A DNA stretch of 64,000 nucleotides from the NCBI RefSeq assembly GCF_000934765.1, contig NZ_JYNN01000001.1:1-64000 (forward strand), given 5' to 3'. The translations under genes and the position numbers were made by a program. Below are positions 58,484 to 64,000 of the stretch, one piece after another. The notes beneath the pieces were generated by a model, which was not told where the DNA came from, did not search any database, and saw only the letters and a program-made list of their open reading frames with translations. Positions within the stretch are counted from its first letter, which is position 1, and each line of letters opens with the position of its first letter. Source of the stretch: Thiomicrospira microaerophila. GTDB taxonomy: Bacteria > Pseudomonadota > Gammaproteobacteria > Thiomicrospirales > Thiomicrospiraceae.

Positions 58484-59188
58484 ATGTTTAAAGTTCTAGG
58501 GTTAAGTATTGTTTTGTTATTGCTGGTGGCCTGTGGTCAACCCCCAAGAGACTACTTGCAACGCGGCACAACGTCTGATAATGCGAGAACTCAAGCGCCC
58601 GCCGCGCAAGTCGGCGCTAGAGACTGCAGCGGAACCAACTACACGGTAGTGTTACACGACACCTTGGGAGAGATTGCCTTGCGTTGTGGCGTTTCAGTGA
58701 ATCAGTTGATTGGTGTTAACAACCTCACACCGCCCTATATTATTTACCCGAAACAAGAGCTGATCATTCCGCGCGCCGCGATGGCAACGCCTAAAATAAA
58801 AAAGTCGGCCAATTCGGTGACTTGGCATTGGCCGCTTGATCACAAAACTCATTATGCTTACGTGCTTGACTCGCAAGGTGTTCAGGCTTTAGAGGTGTAT
58901 GGCGAGGTGGGTGCGTTGGTACGCGCCGCCGCCGATGGTGAAGTCGCCTTTGCCGAAAATGCATCCGGTCCGCTGGGTAATATGGTGATGATTCGTCATG
59001 CTGATAACTATTTGTCAATTTACGCCCATAATCAGCGCTTACACGTTAAACAGGGTGATCAAGTGAAAGCAGGGGATGTGATTGCGAACCTTGGGCAGTC
59101 AGGACGAACTGATCGCCCCAAACTCTATTTTGAACTGCGTTATCAAGGTCGAAAAATGGCGGTTGAACCCTTGTTAGGCAAACCTTAG
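58484..59188 (+). CDS. nlpD: NlpD-like lipoprotein (LysM and degenerate LytM/M23 domains)
   Basis: A 234-residue outer-membrane lipoprotein: signal peptide with lipobox LLVAC (Cys near residue 17), LysM (YTVVLHDTLGEIALRCGV, about 52-100), and LytM/M23 (about 140-230). The catalytic HxH is missing (RPKLYFELRY in its place), so it probably activates an amidase such as AmiC at the septum, as E. coli NlpD does, and does not cut peptidoglycan itself. The expected next gene, rpoS, is not present. Confidence 0.9.
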   Translation: MFKVLGLSIVLLLLVACGQPPRDYLQRGTTSDNARTQAPAAQVGARDCSGTNYTVVLHDTLGEIALRCGVSVNQLIGVNNLTPPYIIYPKQELIIPRAAMATPKIKKSANSVTWHWPLDHKTHYAYVLDSQGVQALEVYGEVGALVRAAADGEVAFAENASGPLGNMVMIRHADNYLSIYAHNQRLHVKQGDQVKAGDVIANLGQSGRTDRPKLYFELRYQGRKMAVEPLLGKP

Positions 59189-59199
59189 TCCGCAGGCGC

Positions 59200-59577
59200 C
59201 TAGTCTTTTCCAATTATTAAACCAACCACGACTTCACGTTGTTCGGTTGTCAAAACGTTATAGGTGCGGCAGGCGGCGGCATTGTTCATTACTTCTAAGC
59301 TTACGCCCTGACGCGCACAAAACCCAAATAACGCCGCGGGCGGAAATACTTGGGTTTCGCCTGTTCCCAAAATTAATACTTCTGGCTTGAGGTCTAACAG
59401 GACTTGTAGGTGGTTATCACTCAGCTCGTTAATGTGTGTTATAGGCCAATCTGTTTGCAGTGTATTTTGTGTAACTATGCAGCTTTTGTTAAGTTTTTGT
59501 TTGTTAACTTCAACCAGGCCTGGTTGATAATGGCGAATTAAGTTAATGTTAGGGTCGATGTGTTGAGTAAACTTCAT
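59200..59577 (-). CDS. Mth938-like domain protein (DUF498/Xcc1710-like)
   Basis: A 125-residue protein of the Mth938-like fold. Typical segments are LLDLKPEVLILGTGETQVFPP and the Gly-rich ends; the family's function is unknown, with links to respiratory-complex assembly in eukaryotes (NDUFAF3). It is on the minus strand, convergent with nlpD with a 12-base gap. Palindrome copy 17 gives QPGLV near the N-terminus. Confidence 0.9.
   Translation of the reverse strand: MKFTQHIDPNINLIRHYQPGLVEVNKQKLNKSCIVTQNTLQTDWPITHINELSDNHLQVLLDLKPEVLILGTGETQVFPPAALFGFCARQGVSLEVMNNAAACRTYNVLTTEQREVVVGLIIGKD
59512..59525. repeat. Dispersed palindrome, copy 17
   Basis: Perfect 14/14 match in the minus-strand Mth938-like gene, read as QPGLV in its own direction. 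Confidence 0.9.
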
Positions 59578-59759
59578 GCAATGCGCCTTTTTTTAGTAAG
59601 AATAACCATCCGAATTATTTAAAACACTATTTCAATCAAATTCAATTGACCTGTAAAATAGATTCTGTATCATTTACAGGCTTAATTGTCGTCTTTTTTC
59701 CGCGATAAACCAAACATTTTTTAACCCGCAATTATTGCAGTAATCTTGAAGGCCTTTTC

Positions 59760-60959
59760 GTGACTAGCGAATTTCAAAGAATTAAACGTTTGCCGCCTTA
59801 TGTATTTAACATTGTAGGTGAACTGAAGGCGGAAGCGCGCCGCCGTGGTGAAGATATTATTGACTTCGGGATGGGTAATCCAGATCAGGATACGCCTAAA
59901 CATATCGTTGATAAAATGATTGAAGTCATTCAACGTGAAGGAACCCACCGTTATTCGGTGTCGCAAGGTATTCCACGTTTACGCAAAGCGATATGTAATT
60001 GGTACAAAACTCGCTTTGACGTGGATTTAGATCCTGATTCAGAAGCGGTAGTGACGATTGGCTCGAAAGAGGGGCTTGCCCATTTAGCCTTAGCGACGGT
60101 TGAGCAGGGCGATACAGTATTAGTGCCCAACCCCGCCTACCCGATTCATCCTTATGGTTTTGTGATTGCCGGTGCGGATATTCGTCATGTCGAAATGTCA
60201 CCGAATGTTGATTTCTTTGAAGAGCTAGAAAAGGCAATTCAAGACTCTTGGCCCAAGCCTAAAATGCTGGTACTCAACTTCCCTGGTAACCCAACCACGC
60301 AAACGGTAGAGCTAGACTTTTTTGAGCGGGTGATTGAGATTGCAAAGCACCATAATATTTGGGTTATCCATGATATTGCTTATGCCGATATCGTGTTTGA
60401 TGGCTATGTCGCCCCCTCAATTATGCAAGTACCCGGCGCGAAAGATATTGCGGTCGAGTTTTATACTCTATCGAAAAGTTATAACATGCCCGGCTGGCGC
60501 GTTGGCTTTATGGTCGGCAACCCGACCTTATGCCATGCACTAAAACGAATGAAATCCTATTTAGATTATGGCACCTTTACCCCGATTCAAGTAGCGGCGA
60601 TAACCGCACTTGAAGGGCCGCAGGATTGTGTGCAAGAGATATGTGACATGTATCGCGTGCGTCGTGATGTCTTGTGCCAAGGTTTGAATACGATTGGATG
60701 GGAAGTTGAGCCGCCCAAAGCTACCATGTTTGTCTGGGCGCCGATTCCTGAAGCTTACCGTGAAATGGGGTCAATTGAGTTTTCTAAAAAGTTATTGATT
60801 GAAGCCAAAGTAGCGGTTGCACCCGGCGTAGGTTTTGGTACTTATGGTGATGGTCATGTACGTTTTGGCTTGATCGAAAATGAGCATCGTACCCGTCAGG
60901 CGATTCGCGGCATCCGTGATATGTTTAAAAAAGACGGCTTAATCCAGACAAAGGAGTAG
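59760..60959 (+). CDS. alaC: Alanine aminotransferase AlaC-type (class I PLP aminotransferase)
   Basis: A 399-residue PLP enzyme closely matching E. coli Ala[56 protein letters not shown], and the PLP-lysine region [12 protein letters not shown]. It interconverts pyruvate and alanine with glutamate. The start is GTG 59760, supported by GAAGG and family alignment. It lies four bases upstream of hom. Confidence 0.94.
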   Translation: MTSEFQRIKRLPPYVFNIVGELKAEARRRGEDIIDFGMGNPDQDTPKHIVDKMIEVIQREGTHRYSVSQGIPRLRKAICNWYKTRFDVDLDPDSEAVVTIGSKEGLAHLALATVEQGDTVLVPNPAYPIHPYGFVIAGADIRHVEMSPNVDFFEELEKAIQDSWPKPKMLVLNFPGNPTTQTVELDFFERVIEIAKHHNIWVIHDIAYADIVFDGYVAPSIMQVPGAKDIAVEFYTLSKSYNMPGWRVGFMVGNPTLCHALKRMKSYLDYGTFTPIQVAAITALEGPQDCVQEICDMYRVRRDVLCQGLNTIGWEVEPPKATMFVWAPIPEAYREMGSIEFSKKLLIEAKVAVAPGVGFGTYGDGHVRFGLIENEHRTRQAIRGIRDMFKKDGLIQTKE

Positions 60960-60962
60960 AGT

Positions 60963-62270
60963 TTGAAACAAATAAAGCTAGGATTACTAGGGTTAGGCAC
61001 AGTCGGTGGCGGTCTGGTTAATATTTTGCGCACCAGTGAGCATGACCTAGGTCGTAAGCTCGGCAAGCAGTTACATATTGAAAAAATTGCCGTGCGTGAC
61101 TTATCGAAGCCAAGAAACGTTGATACAGGTGCAATTGCACTCACCGACGATCCGTTTAGTGTGGTCAATGATCCGAATGTGGATTTAGTGGTTGAACTGA
61201 TGGGCGGTACCACCTTAGCACGTGATTTGGTTGAACAAGCGATTAAAAACGGCAAGCATATAGTGACGGCTAACAAAGCTCTAATCGCTTTGTATGGCAA
61301 TGAACTATTTTCGCTCGCCGAAAAACATCAGGTTCAAATCTATTTTGAAGCCTCGGTAGCGGGTGGTATTCCGATTATCAAGGTGCTGCGTGAAGGTTTA
61401 GCGGGCAATCAGATTGATTGGCTAGCAGGGATTATCAACGGTACAGGTAACTATATCCTGACTGAAATGAAAAAGCCGAACGCGGACTTTTCTAAGGTGC
61501 TAAAAGATGCACAGGATTTAGGCTATGCGGAAGCGGATCCAACTTATGACGTTGAAGGCATTGATGCGGCGCATAAGTTGACGATTTTAGCCTCGATGGC
61601 CTTTGGGATTGAACTCAGTTTTTCTCGGGTTTACACCGAAGGCATTAGCCTGATAACCGCTGATGATGTACGTTTTGCCAATAGCTTTGGTTATGAAATT
61701 AAGCACTTAGGTATTGCGGCGAGAACCGATGAAGGTTATTCGTTGCGCGTTCACCCAACTCTGGTGCCTAAAACTGTTCTATTAGCGGATGTGAACGGCG
61801 TAATGAATTCGGTATTGGTGCATGGCAATCATGTCGGTTCGACGCTTTATTACGGCGCAGGCGCCGGTGCTGGCGCGACCGCAAGCGCGGTGATGGCGGA
61901 TATTATTGATCTGGCACGTGGCTGGGATGCGCCCTATGAGATGCATGTTCCTGCACTGGGGTATCATGCCGATCAATTAGAGCAGAATCCGAATATTCTT
62001 AATATTGATCAAATTGACACCGCGTTTTATTTGCGCTTCCTGGTAAAGGATCACCCAGGTGTGTTAGCGCGCTTATCTCAGACACTCGCGGACTGTGATG
62101 TTAGCATTGAACACCTGCATCAAGACCCGATGCCAGAGGGCGATTTGGCATTGGTTGTGATGACCACTAATGTCGTAAGAGAGTCAGGTTTGAATCAAGC
62201 GATGGCCGTGCTAGAAGGCATGGATGACCTAGAAGGCAAGATAACAAAAATTAGGGTAAGTGACTTTTAA
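60963..62270 (+). CDS. hom: Homoserine dehydrogenase
   Basis: A 435-residue NAD(P)-dependent enzyme of threonine/methionine synthesis. The Rossmann motif is LGLLGLGTVGGGL; catalytic segments are GGTTLARDLVEQAIKNGKHIVTANKAL-type and the homoserine dehydrogenase signature around GIINGTGNYILTEM and AQDLGYAEADPTYDVEG. A C-terminal ACT domain (about 350-435) suggests feedback by threonine. The start is TTG 60963, six bases after AAAGGAG. It is followed by a terminator. Confidence 0.97.
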   Translation: MKQIKLGLLGLGTVGGGLVNILRTSEHDLGRKLGKQLHIEKIAVRDLSKPRNVDTGAIALTDDPFSVVNDPNVDLVVELMGGTTLARDLVEQAIKNGKHIVTANKALIALYGNELFSLAEKHQVQIYFEASVAGGIPIIKVLREGLAGNQIDWLAGIINGTGNYILTEMKKPNADFSKVLKDAQDLGYAEADPTYDVEGIDAAHKLTILASMAFGIELSFSRVYTEGISLITADDVRFANSFGYEIKHLGIAARTDEGYSLRVHPTLVPKTVLLADVNGVMNSVLVHGNHVGSTLYYGAGAGAGATASAVMADIIDLARGWDAPYEMHVPALGYHADQLEQNPNILNIDQIDTAFYLRFLVKDHPGVLARLSQTLADCDVSIEHLHQDPMPEGDLALVVMTTNVVRESGLNQAMAVLEGMDDLEGKITKIRVSDF

Positions 62271-62292
62271 CCAGACCTAGAACCCCAACAGG

Positions 62293-62323
62293 AAACCGAG
62301 TCGCCAAAAGCACTCGGTTTTTT
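62293..62323 (+). terminator. Rho-independent terminator after hom
   Basis: AAACCGAGT/ACTCGGTTT hairpin around a short loop, followed by a T-rich tract, 23 bases after the hom stop and 20 bases before the next ATG; it may act as a partial terminator. Confidence 0.8.
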
Positions 62324-62342
62324 ATTTTTATGGAGAAATAAA

Positions 62343-63353
62343 ATGAGTTATGCCGTTACTTTAGGATTGAAAGGATTAACGGAACAGTCGTCGCTTTCGT
62401 CAGTAAGCATGCGTTTGGCTGGATTGGCTAAGCTGTTAAAACGCGCTGATGCCTATCCCATTAAGGCGCGTGGATTAGAAGCGCGCGCCAGTCATTTATT
62501 TCATCAGCCTGCGACGATTCCGCATGCGGTTTGTAGTGCGCAAGTTGAACTGGTGAATGCGGATCATAGCTTGTTTTGGATTCGGGTAGACCCGGTACAG
62601 CTGATTCCTGATCGCGATACCCTCGTCTTAATCCCAGCTAGTCATTTAGAACTAACAGCAGACGAATCTTTGTCTTTGCTCAATGCGTTTAACGCGCATT
62701 TTGCGCAGGATGGTGTGCAATTAGTTTATGGTTCTAGCCAGTCCTGGTATTTATCGCTTCCTCAAGCAGTCGATATTCAAACTACGTCACTGGCTCAAGC
62801 GGCGTTTCGAAATCTGCAAGGGCTGTTTCCACAGGGGCATGCATCGAGTTATTGGCGCAAACTGATGAATGAGGCTCAAATGTTGTTTTTTAACCATCCC
62901 GTGAACCAAGCTCGCCGCGATAGGGGTCAAGCAGAAATCAACAGCATTTGGTTGTGGGGCGAGGGTAAATTGGACGATCAGCTGATAAAAGCCCGCCTAG
63001 ATGCCAAAATCTGGGGGCAGGGTGCGTATCTGCAAGGCTTGGCTTCACTGACTCAAGCGCACTGTGAAAATCAGCCAGCACACTACCAGGCCTGGTTGGA
63101 CAACGCCAATAAAACACCTAATCTGCTTAATCATTTAATTGTCCTTGACGCTGATAGTCAAAGCTCCGCTGACAACACCCTGCAGTCGCTTGAGCGGGAT
63201 TGGTTTCAAGGCTTACTGAAAGGTTTGCAACAGGGCGAGATTCACTCACTTTACATTGACCTTGGATTTGATCAGGGTTTCCTGCTTGAACCCAAAAACC
63301 TAAAGCGTTTCTGGCGTTGGCGACACCCTTTAGCGCCACATTGTGATTCATAG
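62343..63353 (+). CDS. RpfE-type phosphoglycerate-mutase-like protein
   Basis: A 336-residue protein found next to hom/thrC in many proteobacteria and often labelled RpfE-type regulatory or cofactor-independent phosphoglycerate mutase. Visible family segments are FWIRVDPVQLIPDRDTLVLI, SWYLSLPQ, MNEAQMLFFNHPVNQARR and INSIWLWGEGKL. The real biochemical role is unclear. ATGGAGAAATAAA precedes the ATG. Palindrome copy 18 is read as YQAWL. Confidence 0.82.
   Translation: MSYAVTLGLKGLTEQSSLSSVSMRLAGLAKLLKRADAYPIKARGLEARASHLFHQPATIPHAVCSAQVELVNADHSLFWIRVDPVQLIPDRDTLVLIPASHLELTADESLSLLNAFNAHFAQDGVQLVYGSSQSWYLSLPQAVDIQTTSLAQAAFRNLQGLFPQGHASSYWRKLMNEAQMLFFNHPVNQARRDRGQAEINSIWLWGEGKLDDQLIKARLDAKIWGQGAYLQGLASLTQAHCENQPAHYQAWLDNANKTPNLLNHLIVLDADSQSSADNTLQSLERDWFQGLLKGLQQGEIHSLYIDLGFDQGFLLEPKNLKRFWRWRHPLAPHCDS
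63084..63097. repeat. Dispersed palindrome, copy 18
   Basis: 13/14 match with intact core in the RpfE-type gene, read as YQAWL. Confidence 0.85.
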
Positions 63354-63440
63354 CGACTCATAGCAATTTATAGAGCGAGCTGAAACCTGATATAATCAGC
63401 AACAATTTTATTTTTAACCCTGTCAATAAAGGTTTTCCCG

Positions 63441-64000
63441 ATGAATTTTATTGAAACCCGCGGTAATGATGGTCAATTCCCACTTGAAGTCACCTTTTCT
63501 GAAGCGATTTTAAATCCCATGTCATCGTTTGGAGGCTTGTATTCGCCCAAGAGTTTACCGATGCTAGAAAAAGATTTTTTAGCTAATCATCTAAACGCTG
63601 ACTACAAAACGCTGGCTAAAGCGATTTTAGACAAGTTTGAAGTCGATATTGATGAAGCCGTGATTGATCGTGCCTTGGCACTGTATGACCAGTTTGATGA
63701 GCCTGCCAACCCCGTTCCGGTGGTTAAGGTTTATGATGATTTATATGTCAGCGAGCTATTCCATGGCCCAACCCGCGCGTTTAAAGATATGGCGCTACAG
63801 CCGTTCGGCACGGTATTGTCGGCGGTTGCGCAGGCACGTAATGAGCAGTATTTAATCCTTGCCGCGACCAGTGGCGACACGGGGCCAGCCGCATTGGATA
63901 CCTTCCGTAATAAGCCGAATGTGCAGGTGGTCTGTATGTATCCTGATGGCGGCACCTCGGATGTGCAGCGTTTGCAGATGGTGACCGAAGATGGACAAAA
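63441..64000 (+). CDS. thrC: Threonine synthase, N-terminal part, runs off the window
   Basis: The first 186 residues of a PLP enzyme converting O-phosphohomoserine to threonine. The start MNFIETRGNDGQFPLEVTF, the PLP-lysine segment HGPTRAFKDMALQ and LAATSGDTGPAAL match the longer (fungal/proteobacterial) ThrC class. TAAAGGTTTTCCCG precedes the ATG. It completes the hom-(RpfE-type)-thrC order. Confidence 0.97.
   Translation, partial: MNFIETRGNDGQFPLEVTFSEAILNPMSSFGGLYSPKSLPMLEKDFLANHLNADYKTLAKAILDKFEVDIDEAVIDRALALYDQFDEPANPVPVVKVYDDLYVSELFHGPTRAFKDMALQPFGTVLSAVAQARNEQYLILAATSGDTGPAALDTFRNKPNVQVVCMYPDGGTSDVQRLQMVTEDGQ

Overview
The window looks like a chromosomal segment of a chemolithoautotrophic gammaproteobacterium, most likely from the Thiomicrospira/Hydrogenovibrio/Thiomicrorhabdus group. 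This rests on the proteobacterial housekeeping order (accA-tilS-pyrG-kdsA-eno-ftsB, surE-pcm-nlpD), a NiFe hydrogenase whose small subunit is fused to a flavoprotein, and a dense set of hybrid sensor kinases. The taxonomic call is inference; no rRNA gene is present.

Layout: (1) 1-229, the 5' part of an insertion-sequence transposase on the minus strand. (2) 381-18965, a co-directional signalling block: a chemoreceptor with a PAS domain and a periplasmic c-type haem domain, four multidomain hybrid histidine kinases and a GGDEF/EAL protein. A 0.7-kb patch of hairpin repeats, including a perfect-looking 249-bp tandem duplication, sits inside it. (3) 19192-23840, rpmJ2, yoaA/dinG-type helicase, tsaB, a universal stress protein, an unrecognised secreted protein and a small cytochrome c. 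(4) 24509-28297, a small membrane protein and hypBCDEA. (5) 28528-38818, a 10.3-kb defence island: a type I restriction-modification system (hsdM-hsdS ... hsdR) that encloses a DUF3800 gene, an unrecognised nuclease-like gene and a Septu-like ATPase/HNH pair. (6) 38844-46097, the hydrogenase structural genes (fused flavoprotein/small subunit, large subunit), maturation protease and hypF. (7) 46373-64000, core genes: ycaO, a DUF481 outer-membrane protein, accA, tilS, pyrG, kdsA, eno, ftsB, smr, surE, pcm, yqaA, an nlpD-like lipoprotein, a Mth938-like gene, alaC, hom, an RpfE-type phosphoglycerate-mutase-like gene, and the start of thrC.

The hyp and structural hydrogenase genes together encode one enzyme and its NiFe(CN)2CO assembly line, but they are split by the defence island. 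The hydrogenase appears cytosolic: the small subunit has no Tat signal or membrane anchor, and it is preceded in the same polypeptide by an FAD/NAD(P)-type oxidoreductase and a BFD-type [2Fe-2S] domain. Its proximal cluster motif is CxxN instead of CxxC.

The strongest signal not explained by genes is a dispersed palindrome, AACCAGGCCTGGTT. I count 18 copies of its 10-bp core CCAGGCCTGG in 64 kb, against about 0.06 expected by chance. Seventeen are inside coding sequences, and 11 of those add a near-identical (N/H/Y)QAW(L) peptide. The one intergenic copy shares 28 identical bases with a copy inside hsdR, and these two bracket the Septu-like genes.
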